Source: Bacteroidales bacterium (lineage in GTDB: Bacteria > Bacteroidota > Bacteroidia > Bacteroidales > UBA10428). Taken from it: 64,000 nt of DNA. The stretch is taken from contig JAFGBD010000072.1 of assembly GCA_016933335.1 (NCBI GenBank), positions 1-64,000 of the forward strand. Reading direction: 5' to 3'. The notes beneath the pieces are model-generated. The model saw only the letters and a list, made by a program, of their open reading frames with translations. It was not told where the DNA came from and made no database searches. The position numbers were made by a program, and so were the translations under genes. The first letter of the stretch is position 1. Every line of letters begins with the position of its first letter. This document shows positions 26,688 through 36,130 of this stretch, in pieces.

Positions 26688-29600
26688 TTACTCCAGGATG
26701 AGTTTATACGTCCATGATTGCAAACCGGAATTGATCTTAATCAGGTAGCTGCCTTTTTGCTGACTGGACATATCTATCATATTGCTCTCCGATGCAATAA
26801 AATTCAGAACAGGCTGCCCGTCTATATTATATACCTCAACTGATAATTTACTAGTTCTCATCTCATCCGGTATAAATAACCATATAGCTTCTTTGCACGG
26901 ATTTGGGTAAAGAAACGGTTCGGATTCTGATCCCAGATCATCTAAACCTGTAACATCACCAATATATTTGATTATAAATGTATTTGAAACCAAATTGCCC
27001 CCGTCAATAACATCTGCCGGAACTTTAACTGTAACAATACCATTTTCAGAAGGCACGATGTCTGCATGGTAGGTTCCCTGCAAATTGGTTGCTGTACCAT
27101 TTGTTACCAGAATATCCTCAGCAGTAAAACCGATTACTTCACCCGCAAAAGAGATGTTCACACTGAAGGTATCCTTCATGGTACTGTCTCTTTCAGCAGA
27201 TGTGATAATCGGCCTGAGAGGTACAGTTAAATAAGACGTACCGGAAATAAACGAGCCGGATGTGGCCGGTTTCCTGAAGTATAATGTTACACCCGGTACC
27301 AGGTTGAGATTTGAGCCATTACCTGTATTGTAAGAGCTGAAATCAGAGTTTGTGGAATACTGTACCATGGAGGATACAGGCTCAGTTGTCTTTTCATTGA
27401 CAAAATCAATCGTAAATACGGGAGTTGATGGCCTGTCAGAAACATCAAGATGCAAAATTTCCGAAGAGAAAAACTCAATGGTAGCTTTATACCTGAAATA
27501 GATATCTTCTCCCGGAATAAGATTGAGTTTGACTCCGCTCCCATCCACAGGCTGCATCAGGTTTGAATATGCCGAAAACTCGATATCCGGCTGTATAGGT
27601 TGAACCGTTGTCTCATTAAAAAAGTCGATGGTGACTGTTGGCTGAACTGGTCGCGAAGGTACTTCTAAAAGAATTGTTCCAGATGCAAAGGAGCTGTCAG
27701 TGGATTTTATCCTGAAATACACATCGGTGCCGGGAATCAGGCTGATTGCCGAACCTGTGCCGGCAACCGGTGTACTCATGGTTGAATCAGCTGAATATTC
27801 TATTGAGTCAGATATAACTTCATTGGTCATTTCTGTCAAAAATGAGATGGAAAATTCCGGAGGAGTATCGGGTCGGATAGGTAATTCAATATGCTGAACA
27901 TCAGATCTGAAAGAACTGTCTGTGACTTTTTTACGGAAGAAAATGTCAGTCCCCGGGATGAGAGGAACATAGGTGCCTGTGCCATCCAAAGCTCCGCTCA
28001 TATCCATATATGCCGAATACTCAAATAATGAACTGACTGCTGTAGCTGTGCGCTCATTGGCAAAATCAATCATAAAAGCAGGTACAGGAGGACGGGGAGG
28101 AACCTCAAGCAATTGCTGCTTTGTAGTATCAACCAGCTTTCGTATGTAAATATCCTGACCCGGGGTGAGAACAAGTTTTGCTCCCTGGCCCACAGTCCAG
28201 TCTGCCTCATCCAAACTGTATTCAACGTACGACTCTAATGGCTCACCGGTCTGCTCGCCTGTAAAGTCAATTGTATATGCAGGCATGCTCACCTCAGGAA
28301 CAACAAGATGCTGTATAAATGACATAAATGTTTCTGCGGTGGCTTTTATCCGGAAGTAGATATCGGAATCAGGGATTAAAGATATTACTTCACCTATGCC
28401 TGATTCCCACAGCAACTGGTCGGTTGAATATTCATGCGTTGAATCTGCAACTTCATTTGTCTTAAAAAAATTAGTGTCAATTGAGAAATCAGGCGCCTGT
28501 GGCCTTTCAGGAATAACAAGGTGACTGATCTCAGACCGAAAGGTACTGTCAGTAACCATTACCATTAAATACAAATCAATTCCGGGTGTTATATCAAGTA
28601 TGCTGTCATTGCCGGCTATTGAATCACTCATATCCGGATAAAGGGAATATGCCACAAATGCCGGAATTGTATCAGCGATTCTCTCATTGAAATAATCAAT
28701 CGCATAAGCAGGTGAAGACGGTCTTGGCGGAACATCAAGGTGAAGTACAAAGGATGCAAAAGATCCCGTTGTTGCTTTAGCTCTGAAATAAAGATCTGTA
28801 CCTGGAATGACAGCCAGTAACGAATCATTTCCGCTCACCGCATCTGAAAAATCGCTGTTGAAAGAATATTCAATGCTGTCAGCCACAACGGTGTCGGTCA
28901 TTTCTTTTGCAAAGGATATTCCAAAGGAAGGCGCTTCCGGTCTTTCAGGAACCACAAGATGTTGTATATCAGAAGCAAATGTCGTATCAGTGGCTCTTCT
29001 TCTGAAATATTTATCAATACCCGGTACCAGTGCCAGTGTATCCCCGTTTCCTATAATTGAATCACTCAAATCCGGATTATCTGACGCTTCAAACTCACTG
29101 GTTACAATCTCTGCAGTGCTTTCTTCAGGGTAATCAATACTGAAATCAGGCAGTCCGGGCCGTGAGGGAACAATCAGGGTTTGTGTGACCAGATGATCAT
29201 CCGCAGCCCTGAAATATACATCCTGCCCGGGAACGAGAGCCAGATAATCGTCGGGCCCCGGATTCCAGACTGCACTGTCAAAACTATATTCATAAACAGA
29301 GGTTACAATTTCATGTGTTTCTTCCTTAAGGAAATCAATTGAATAGTTGGGAACCGGTACGGGAGGCTTATCATGGGTAAGCCAGTGAATCCAGCCTGAA
29401 AATGTCTCTCCCTGGGCTACAGCAACAATGGTTACCCTTACCTGCATGGGCAGGAAATGGCTCCTGATGGCCCACATTTCAGCATCGCCCTGATAGATTC
29501 TTCTTCCATGTTCCGCTGACCATAAAACAACCGGAAACTTTGAGAAGGCTGATGGATCTGAAAAATCAACACATCCGGCTCCATCACACCACCACGCTGA

Positions 29601-29963
29601 CGGAGAGGATTTAGATGTATCTATGCTGGCAGTACCGTGTAGCGTATTCTGTTCTGCACATGATCCGTAATATGGTTCTGCCGGAAAATTTTCATAAATG
29701 CAATATTGTAACAAGCAGGAATCCTCAGCCGGCTGGCTTATGATTTCATACCTGAAATAGAAATTCCCATTCCAGAAAGCAGACCAGTCACTCGGTGCAT
29801 AGACCGGGGCAGGCAAATAGTAAAAACCATACTGCCTGGTTTCTGTTCTTGTATCAGTCCAGTTCAGAACTCCGTCAAAAACTTCAAATTCCGACTGGGA
29901 ATACACTTTTCCGATGAAAATCAAATTTTCAAGAAGGATTAAGAGTGTTAATAATCTTTTCAT
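26688..29963 (-). CDS. T9SS-secreted ten-repeat surface protein B
   Basis: A 1091-residue exported protein. The signal peptide ends near residue 22 (GKVYSQ). A unique Cys-containing N-domain (about 23-200) follows. Then come ten tandem repeats of 66-74 residues (about 203-918). Each has the pattern Y/F-x-I-D-F ... N-E-x-T ... E-Y-S ... LxPGxDxYFRxKAT-x-S-x-F-x-S ... L-x-VPxRP, resembling short Ig-like/DUF4073-type repeats. A Big_12-like Ig domain (about 918-1005; GFTAEDILVTNGTATNL) and a type A sorting domain (LYPNPCKEAIWLF ... GSYLIKI ... KLILE) follow. No catalytic motif seen; a fibrous stalk or adhesin is likely. It lies 75 bases behind its paralogue and is probably co-transcribed with it. 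Confidence 0.82.
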   Translation of the reverse strand: MKRLLTLLILLENLIFIGKVYSQSEFEVFDGVLNWTDTRTETRQYGFYYLPAPVYAPSDWSAFWNGNFYFRYEIISQPAEDSCLLQYCIYENFPAEPYYGSCAEQNTLHGTASIDTSKSSPSAWWCDGAGCVDFSDPSAFSKFPVVLWSAEHGRRIYQGDAEMWAIRSHFLPMQVRVTIVAVAQGETFSGWIHWLTHDKPPVPVPNYSIDFLKEETHEIVTSVYEYSFDSAVWNPGPDDYLALVPGQDVYFRAADDHLVTQTLIVPSRPGLPDFSIDYPEESTAEIVTSEFEASDNPDLSDSIIGNGDTLALVPGIDKYFRRRATDTTFASDIQHLVVPERPEAPSFGISFAKEMTDTVVADSIEYSFNSDFSDAVSGNDSLLAVIPGTDLYFRAKATTGSFASFVLHLDVPPRPSSPAYAIDYFNERIADTIPAFVAYSLYPDMSDSIAGNDSILDITPGIDLYLMVMVTDSTFRSEISHLVIPERPQAPDFSIDTNFFKTNEVADSTHEYSTDQLLWESGIGEVISLIPDSDIYFRIKATAETFMSFIQHLVVPEVSMPAYTIDFTGEQTGEPLESYVEYSLDEADWTVGQGAKLVLTPGQDIYIRKLVDTTKQQLLEVPPRPPVPAFMIDFANERTATAVSSLFEYSAYMDMSGALDGTGTYVPLIPGTDIFFRKKVTDSSFRSDVQHIELPIRPDTPPEFSISFLTEMTNEVISDSIEYSADSTMSTPVAGTGSAISLIPGTDVYFRIKSTDSSFASGTILLEVPSRPVQPTVTIDFFNETTVQPIQPDIEFSAYSNLMQPVDGSGVKLNLIPGEDIYFRYKATIEFFSSEILHLDVSDRPSTPVFTIDFVNEKTTEPVSSMVQYSTNSDFSSYNTGNGSNLNLVPGVTLYFRKPATSGSFISGTSYLTVPLRPIITSAERDSTMKDTFSVNISFAGEVIGFTAEDILVTNGTATNLQGTYHADIVPSENGIVTVKVPADVIDGGNLVSNTFIIKYIGDVTGLDDLGSESEPFLYPNPCKEAIWLFIPDEMRTSKLSVEVYNIDGQPVLNFIASESNMIDMSSQQKGSYLIKINSGLQSWTYKLILE

Positions 29964-30038
29964 GGCTAATGATTTTATGGAAATGATTTGCCTGAATTAA
30001 TAAACGGGTATGTGTAAAAGGCAAACATCCTGATTATT

Positions 30039-33000
30039 TTATTTAATCACAATCTTTTCAATCCTGCTGGATGTTGATGTTTTGATTCTTAAAGTATAAA
30101 AACCTTTTAACTGATCAGACAGGTCGATACAATTTTCCTGAAGATTACCTGCCACAGTTACAAGCTGACCTGTAATATTATAAACCTCGAATGTCAGCCG
30201 GCTAATATCAATCCCTGCAGGTATCCTGATCCAGACTTTTCCTTCTGAGGGATTGGGATAAAGCTGGAATACAATCCCTGAAATATCATCAATTGCTGAA
30301 ATCTTGTCAACGTACTTGATGCTAAGTGTATTGGACACAAAATTTCCTTCGGTCACCGAATTTGCAGGTACTTTGACAGTAACATATCCTTTTTCAGCCG
30401 GAGTTATGTCCGCCTTATAAGTGCCTGTCAGATTTGAAGCTGTGCCATTGGTAACATCAATATCCCCTGCCACAAATCCTGTTACGCCTGTTGGAAAGGT
30501 TATGTTTATCTGAAATGGACTTTTATCAGTGCTGTCTCTTTCAAGTGATGTAATAATCGGTCTTGACGGCACATTAAGTGTTTGTGTCGGAGACATGAAG
30601 GCACTGGCGGTAGCCGGTTTTCTGAAATATACATTAATTCCGGGTATCAGGTCAATCTTTGCTCCGCTTCCTGCACTTGAGCTGCTGAAATCAGATTTGG
30701 TAGAATACTCTATATCGCTGGTAACTGACCCGGTTGTTTTTTCATTGACAAAATCAATGGTAAATGCCGGTGCAGCTGGCCTATCAGGCACATCAAGAGT
30801 CAGCACTGATGATGCGAAAGCGCCAGCTGTGGACTTGTTCCTGAAATACAGATCGGTTCCGGGGATTAAATCCAGTTTTGCTCCTGTACCCGTTATGGTA
30901 GTGTTCATGTTTGAATTTGACGAATATTCAATTGTTGCATCAATATTCTCATTTGTCTTTTCATTGACATAATCAACTGTCACAACCGGGGAAGAAGGCC
31001 TTGCCGGTACTGTAAGACTGAAAACCGAAGACGCAAAAGCGCTTGCTGTGGCTTTTAACCTGAAGTACAGATCTGTTCCGGGTGCTAAAGAAACAGCGGA
31101 TCCCGTACCGTCAGATGCTGCTGACATATCTGCATAGACCGAATATTCAACAGTTGCAGATATGGATTCAGTCGTTTTTTCTGCAGCATAATCAATTGTA
31201 TAAACCGGTGCAGCAGGTCTTTGGGCAACCACCAGCGTTTGAACCTCTGAGGTAAAATCTCCTGAAGTGGCCTTTTTTTGAATATATATATTATTTCCCG
31301 GAGTCAGTGTCACATATGTACCTGTTCCGGATATCGCCCCGCTCATGTCCGGTGAGGAAGCATATTCGTATGCAGAACTGACTGTGGCGGTTGTGCGTTC
31401 ATTGGCATAATCCACAGCAAAAGAAGGAGTCGCAGGACGTACCGGAATAACTAACGTCTGCTGCTTGGCAATATCTGCTTTCTTTCTGAAATAGACTGTT
31501 GTACCTGGTGTCAGTTTGATTTTTGTTCCGGCACCGCTGGTCCATGTTGTCTGGTTGGTGCTGTATTCATCTTCGGGCACAACATTTTCCATGGTCATTT
31601 CCTCCATGAAATCAATGGTATAATTGGGAATACCGATAGAAGGAACAACCAGTGTTTGTGTACCTGACAAAAACGAACCTGAAGTTGCAGGTATGCGGAA
31701 ATAATAAGTAGTACCTGAAGACAGGGTAAGTGTTGTTCCGCTGCCTGCAGTCCAGTCCGTCTGGTTTGTTGAATACTCTGTTGTTGCAGGCACAGTTTCA
31801 TTTGTCTCATAGGTATCCGGATTAATTGTAAAACCGGGTGTTGCCGGCCTGTCCGGAACTGTCAGCGTTTTAATCTGTGACTTAAAGGCACTGCCTGTTG
31901 CTTTTGTCCTGAAATAAACATCTGTGCCCGGAGTCAGATCAAGTTTTGTTCCGTTCCCTGATACAGCGCCGCTCATATTTGAATTGACCGAATATTCGTC
32001 GCTTGAAGGTACATTTTCGTTTGTGCTTTCGTTGGTGTAATCAATGGTATAATCCGGTGCAGAAGGCCTTGAGGGCACATCAAGAAAAAAATTCTCTGAA
32101 GGGAACGATGAATCAGTAGGCTTTACCCTGAAATACAAGTCAGTACCAGGGATTAATGATACTTCTGAGTCACTGCCCGAAGTTGCGTCCGACATATCGC
32201 TGTATTCAGAATATTGAACCGTGGACGGGACTGATTCAGATGTGTTTTCATCCGGATATGAAATGCTGTAAGAAGGCGCTGCAGGCCTGCCCGGAACAAT
32301 AAGGTGTTGTATGCCCGATATAAACGAGCCCGATGATGCTTTCTTTCTGAAATACATATCTGTTCCGGGAGTGAGGTCAACGTATCCTCCTGTTCCGTCA
32401 GATGCATCGCTCATGTCCGGGTTTTCGGAATATTCGTAGGCTGAGCTGACCGCTTCGTAAGTTTCAACATTATAGAAATCAAGCGAAAAAGAAGGCGTGG
32501 CCGGCCGTGAAGGAACATTTAAAGTCTGTACATCGCCGGGATTGGCTTTGTGCCTGAAATATACCGTCACACCGGGTGTAAGGCTCAAATAATCATCGGG
32601 CCCGTCGTACCATGTGGATTCATCATAGCTGTATTCATCAGATGATACAACAATCTGCTGGGTCTCTTCATCGTAATAATTGATTGAATAATTGGGAGCG
32701 GCCGGAGGTGTTCCACCAACATAGTTTTCCCAGCCGGAAAAACCACTTTCGTCAGCCACAACAATTGTTACCCTGATGGTAAACGGAAATACTTTGTCTT
32801 TATGCTCATTCCAATAGTCATCGTTTGGCAAACCCGGACAATTAGGAGGTGATGCCAGCAAAGTGCCATCGTACCATAGCGGATGGCCCATCCTGTCAAG
32901 GGTGGAAAGATCTGTCCAGTCAATATCTTCTTCTTTTACTACATAAAAAGATGCCGGCGATTCCTCTAAGGTATAAACTCTGGGGCCGCTGAAATCAATC

Positions 33001-33347
33001 TGACCACCGCAGGTTTCTTTACCACCACCATCGGTCCAGATACAAAATCCCATGGTAAAAGGTTCATATTCACCTGGTGAAGATTCCGGCTGATCCAAAA
33101 GCTCATATCGAAAATTAAAAGTCCCGTAATAATAATCATATGGGCTTCTCCAGTTAGTAGAGGGTGCCTCTCCAAGATCAAACCAGTAATGAAATCCCTT
33201 GCAGTAATATTGAATATCATCCTCATGCCATGTAAATTCTTCATCATGAAGGAGAAATTCCTGTGCTTTCAGATTTGATACTATAAATGTTAAAAAGATA
33301 ATTACCAGTAATTTAAGTTTTGAAATAATAGTTAAGAAAGTTTTCAT
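30039..33347 (-). CDS. T9SS-secreted ten-repeat surface protein A (paralogue)
   Basis: A 1102-residue protein with the same architecture as its downstream neighbour. It has a signal peptide to about residue 28 (SNLKAQ), an aromatic N-domain with FRYELLDQPESS (paralogue FRYEIISQPAED), and ten repeats about 215-929. A Big_12-like domain follows (GFVAGDIDVTNGTASNLTGT). The sorting domain is LYPNPSEGKVWIRI ... GFYTLRI ... EKIVIK. Individual repeats match the paralogue's in order. Repeat 1 carries GPDDY, repeat 5 the ETNE variant, repeat 6 the short KQQ form, and repeat 10 YFRKPAT. The whole array was therefore duplicated as one gene. The DNA is more G/C-balanced than the polysaccharide locus beyond. 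Upstream lie the 48-bp repeats and the uxs gene. Confidence 0.82.
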   Translation of the reverse strand: MKTFLTIISKLKLLVIIFLTFIVSNLKAQEFLLHDEEFTWHEDDIQYYCKGFHYWFDLGEAPSTNWRSPYDYYYGTFNFRYELLDQPESSPGEYEPFTMGFCIWTDGGGKETCGGQIDFSGPRVYTLEESPASFYVVKEEDIDWTDLSTLDRMGHPLWYDGTLLASPPNCPGLPNDDYWNEHKDKVFPFTIRVTIVVADESGFSGWENYVGGTPPAAPNYSINYYDEETQQIVVSSDEYSYDESTWYDGPDDYLSLTPGVTVYFRHKANPGDVQTLNVPSRPATPSFSLDFYNVETYEAVSSAYEYSENPDMSDASDGTGGYVDLTPGTDMYFRKKASSGSFISGIQHLIVPGRPAAPSYSISYPDENTSESVPSTVQYSEYSDMSDATSGSDSEVSLIPGTDLYFRVKPTDSSFPSENFFLDVPSRPSAPDYTIDYTNESTNENVPSSDEYSVNSNMSGAVSGNGTKLDLTPGTDVYFRTKATGSAFKSQIKTLTVPDRPATPGFTINPDTYETNETVPATTEYSTNQTDWTAGSGTTLTLSSGTTYYFRIPATSGSFLSGTQTLVVPSIGIPNYTIDFMEEMTMENVVPEDEYSTNQTTWTSGAGTKIKLTPGTTVYFRKKADIAKQQTLVIPVRPATPSFAVDYANERTTATVSSAYEYASSPDMSGAISGTGTYVTLTPGNNIYIQKKATSGDFTSEVQTLVVAQRPAAPVYTIDYAAEKTTESISATVEYSVYADMSAASDGTGSAVSLAPGTDLYFRLKATASAFASSVFSLTVPARPSSPVVTVDYVNEKTNENIDATIEYSSNSNMNTTITGTGAKLDLIPGTDLYFRNKSTAGAFASSVLTLDVPDRPAAPAFTIDFVNEKTTGSVTSDIEYSTKSDFSSSSAGSGAKIDLIPGINVYFRKPATASAFMSPTQTLNVPSRPIITSLERDSTDKSPFQINITFPTGVTGFVAGDIDVTNGTASNLTGTYKADITPAEKGYVTVKVPANSVTEGNFVSNTLSIKYVDKISAIDDISGIVFQLYPNPSEGKVWIRIPAGIDISRLTFEVYNITGQLVTVAGNLQENCIDLSDQLKGFYTLRIKTSTSSRIEKIVIK

Positions 33348-33720
33348 AAAATGAGAATTAAAATTTTTGCTAATTTAAATATTTGAATATTGAGTTAATG
33401 CTTATGATGACAACCTTTTTGATAAATGAATGAAATTTTATGATTAAAACCAACTTTTATCAGGATTTGTAATTCCAAGATTCTCTGCTGAAAATGAAAA
33501 AAATTTTTTTACCTTATGCGGGTATGCAAAACTTATCGTGACCGGATTTTGACTCTCTTTCTGCTTAACCATCAATAATTATTTTTTAACCACACAAATT
33601 GTCTCCGGCAAAAATATTGTTTTTTATTATTCTTTTTGATACACAAATTGCTTTCGGCAAAAGTATTACTTTTATTATTCTTTTATGTGTACAAACCTTC
33701 TGCGGTAAAAATATTACTTT
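33348..33720. other. Intergenic region between the ten-repeat gene and uxs
   Basis: A 373-base, very A/T-rich stretch. It must hold the promoter of the leftward ten-repeat pair, but no good TAnnTTTG was found on the minus strand. Its right third is occupied by three 48-49-base tandem repeats that run into the 3' end of uxs (annotated separately). No coding frame is seen. Confidence 0.5.
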
Positions 33721-33736
33721 TTATTGTTTCTTTAAC
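33592..33736. repeat. Three tandem 48-49-bp repeats
   Basis: Units begin at about 33592, 33641 and 33689, giving periods of 49 and 48. The consensus is ACACAAATTGCTTTCGGCAAAA followed by TATTACTTTTTATTATTCTTTT; written in two halves, each unit has a G/C island CGGCAAAA and a T-rich tail. The third unit is more diverged (GTACAAACCTTCTGCGG). It overlaps the last five codons and stop of uxs, on the opposite reading sense. Confidence 0.8.
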
Positions 33737-34665
33737 CTCTCCCTGAAATAATCAATTGTATGGACCAGCCCTTCTTCCAGCTGTATCCTGGGTTCCCAGC
33801 CTTTAAGTTTTTTCTTTGCCAGGGAAATATCAGGTTGCCGTTGTACCGGATCATCCGAAGGTAAAGGCATATAGACCAGCTTTGATCTTGATCTGGTAAG
33901 TTTAATAATTTTTTCAGCCAGCTGCAGCACTGTAAATTCATTCGGATTACCGATGTTAACCGGACCGATGAATTCATCTCCGGTATCCATCATCCTGGTC
34001 ACACCATCGATGAGATCTGTGATATACTGAAAACTACGGGTTTGTGAACCGTCACCAAAGATGGTAATATCTTCATTTGACAAGGCCTGTACAATAAAAT
34101 TAGATACCACCCTGCCGTCATTGACATCCATTCTTGGACCGTAGGTATTGAATATTCTTACAATCTTGATGCGGACTTTGTTTTGTATATGATAATCCAT
34201 GAATAATGTTTCGGCACATCTTTTCCCTTCGTCATAACAGGATCTTCTTCCAATGGGATTGACATTTCCCCAGTATTCTTCTTTTTGCGGGTGCACAATG
34301 GGATCCCCGTATATCTCACTTGTCGAGGCCTGCAAAACCTTTGCCCTGATTCGCTTGGCAAGTCCCAGCATGTTTATAGCGCCCATTACGGAAGTTTTTA
34401 TTGTCTTGATAGGATTATACTGGTAATGAATGGGCGAGGCCGGGCAGGCAAGGTTGTATATTTCATCCACTTCAGCAAAAAAAGGATGGGTGATATCATG
34501 CCTGATCAGCTCAAAATAAGGATTTTGCAATAAATGTACGATATTTCTTTTGGAACCCGTAAAAAAGTTATCGAGGCATAGCACCTCATTGCCTTTCTCC
34601 AGCAATGATTCACATAAATGTGATCCTATAAAACCGGCTCCTCCTGTAACCAGAATTTTCTTCAT
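33721..34665 (-). CDS. uxs: UDP-glucuronate decarboxylase (UDP-xylose synthase)
   Basis: A 314-residue extended SDR that converts UDP-glucuronate to UDP-xylose. Diagnostic pieces are [70 protein letters not shown] (catalytic Tyr and Lys in YDEGK), [10 protein letters not shown] and [11 protein letters not shown]. This set is specific for UXS rather than GalE or RmlB. The frame extends four codons upstream to an ATG at 34677, but MKKILVTGG at 34665 is the usual opening. It follows ugd by a few tens of bases on the same strand, so the pair makes UDP-GlcA then UDP-Xyl. The last codons lie inside a tandem DNA repeat. Confidence 0.94.
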   Translation of the reverse strand: MKKILVTGGAGFIGSHLCESLLEKGNEVLCLDNFFTGSKRNIVHLLQNPYFELIRHDITHPFFAEVDEIYNLACPASPIHYQYNPIKTIKTSVMGAINMLGLAKRIRAKVLQASTSEIYGDPIVHPQKEEYWGNVNPIGRRSCYDEGKRCAETLFMDYHIQNKVRIKIVRIFNTYGPRMDVNDGRVVSNFIVQALSNEDITIFGDGSQTRSFQYITDLIDGVTRMMDTGDEFIGPVNIGNPNEFTVLQLAEKIIKLTRSRSKLVYMPLPSDDPVQRQPDISLAKKKLKGWEPRIQLEEGLVHTIDYFRERLKKQ

Positions 34666-34709
34666 ATTATATTGCAATTAAAAACAGGTAATTGAAAAAG
34701 ACTTATCAT

Positions 34710-36032
34710 TTATATTATTGTACGGCCAATACAAAAGTATTTGTAACCATGATCTTTAAGTTCATAAGGATCAAATATATTACGGCCGTCAAATATTACT
34801 TTATCTTTCATCAGTTTTTTCAGTACATTGAAATTGGGTATCCTGAATTCAGGCCACTCTGTAACCAGAACCAGGGCATCAACATCAATGACCGCTTCAT
34901 ACATATCATTGAAGTATGCAATGGAATCTCCGATAATTCTTTTTGCTTCTTCCGTTGCTGCAGGATCATATGCCTTAACCAAAGCACCATGTTCAAGAAG
35001 CTTTCTTATCAATACTACTGAGGGAGCTTCCCTCATATCGTCGGTGTTTGGCTTGAATGACAGTCCCCAGATTCCGAAAGTCCTGCCCTTCAGTTCCTGA
35101 TTGAAGTATTTATATATTTTATTAAAGAGAATCTCCTTTTGTTTATTGTTGACATTTTCAACAGCCTTGATTATTTCCATTGAATAGCCCTTCTCATCCG
35201 CAGTCTTAATTAATGCCCTGACATCTTTCGGGAAGCATGAACCGCCGTAACCAATACCAGCATAAATAAACTTCTCACCAATTCTGGGATCCGATCCGAT
35301 ACCTTTTCTTACCAGGTTGACGTCTGCACCAACAATCTCGCATATATTGGCAATATCATTCATGAAACTTATCCTGGTAGCAAGCATGGCATTTGCAGCA
35401 TATTTGGATAACTCTGCAGAAGGTATGTCCATAACAATCAACGGATGCCCGTTCAACAGGAACGGTTTGAATAATTTACGCAGGACTTTTTCACTCCGTT
35501 CTGATTCAACTCCAATGATGATCCGATCAGGTTTCAGGAAATCATTAACGGCATCTCCTTCCTTTAAGAATTCGGGATTTGATGCCACATCAAACTCTAT
35601 TTTCTTATCTCTCCTGTTAAGCTCCGATACCACGGTTTCCTTTATTTTCTCAAAAGTGCCTATGGGTACGGTACTTTTGGTAACTATCACAATGTAGTCA
35701 TCAATATAACTGCCTATTTCTCTTGCAACACCGAGAACATGCCTTAGATCAGCACTTCCGTCTTCATCCGGGGGTGTACCAACTGCAATAAAAACCGCTT
35801 CACTATCCTTCAACCCGTTTTTTAATTCAGATGTAAATTCCAGTCTTTCTTTCTCAATGTTGCGCTTTACTATTGACTCAAGTCCGGGTTCGAAAATCGG
35901 AATCTTCCCCTGTTGCAGTTTCTGAATCTTGCTTTTGTCAATATCAACGCATCTCACATGAATTCCCGTTTCTGCGAAACAGGCTCCTGAAACCAGTCCG
36001 ACATATCCTGTACCTACGATGGTTATGTTCAT
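34710..36032 (-). CDS. ugd: UDP-glucose 6-dehydrogenase
   Basis: A 440-residue enzyme oxidising UDP-glucose to UDP-glucuronate with two NAD+. It has the N-terminal Rossmann motif IVGTGYVGLVSGACFAE, VGTPPDEDGSAD, KSTVPIGTFEKI, SNPEFLKEGDAV and the thioester Cys in GYGGSCFPKDVRAL. It also has the C-terminal GLSFKPNTDDMREAPS, all as in bacterial Ugd. Full length, no lesion. It heads the two-gene unit ugd-uxs, with a well-matched promoter just upstream. Its product is needed both for UDP-xylose and directly for uronate-containing glycans. Confidence 0.95.
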   Translation of the reverse strand: MNITIVGTGYVGLVSGACFAETGIHVRCVDIDKSKIQKLQQGKIPIFEPGLESIVKRNIEKERLEFTSELKNGLKDSEAVFIAVGTPPDEDGSADLRHVLGVAREIGSYIDDYIVIVTKSTVPIGTFEKIKETVVSELNRRDKKIEFDVASNPEFLKEGDAVNDFLKPDRIIIGVESERSEKVLRKLFKPFLLNGHPLIVMDIPSAELSKYAANAMLATRISFMNDIANICEIVGADVNLVRKGIGSDPRIGEKFIYAGIGYGGSCFPKDVRALIKTADEKGYSMEIIKAVENVNNKQKEILFNKIYKYFNQELKGRTFGIWGLSFKPNTDDMREAPSVVLIRKLLEHGALVKAYDPAATEEAKRIIGDSIAYFNDMYEAVIDVDALVLVTEWPEFRIPNFNVLKKLMKDKVIFDGRNIFDPYELKDHGYKYFCIGRTII

Positions 36033-36044
36033 TATGTATTAGAA

Positions 36045-36077
36045 CAAATTTATTTTGTAAATATACCCGGAACCAAA
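36045..36077 (-). promoter_or_regulatory. Promoter of the ugd-uxs unit
   Basis: On the minus strand TTTG (36077-36074) and TAAATTTG (36052-36045) are separated by 21 bases. This matches the Bacteroidota -33 TTTG and -7 TAnnTTTG elements with normal spacing. Transcription would start near 36040, 8 bases before the ugd ATG. It is the best promoter match I found in the window. Confidence 0.55.
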
Positions 36078-36130
36078 ACGTTAATTAAAATTATATTCAA
36101 TTGAAATCATACATTATTTGACGATACTTT

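Noticed and set aside
26688-33347. Ten-fold regular DNA repetition suggestive of a CRISPR-like or satellite array
   Set aside because: The ~210-220-base periodicity is the coding reflection of protein repeats; there are no short identical repeats with unique spacers.
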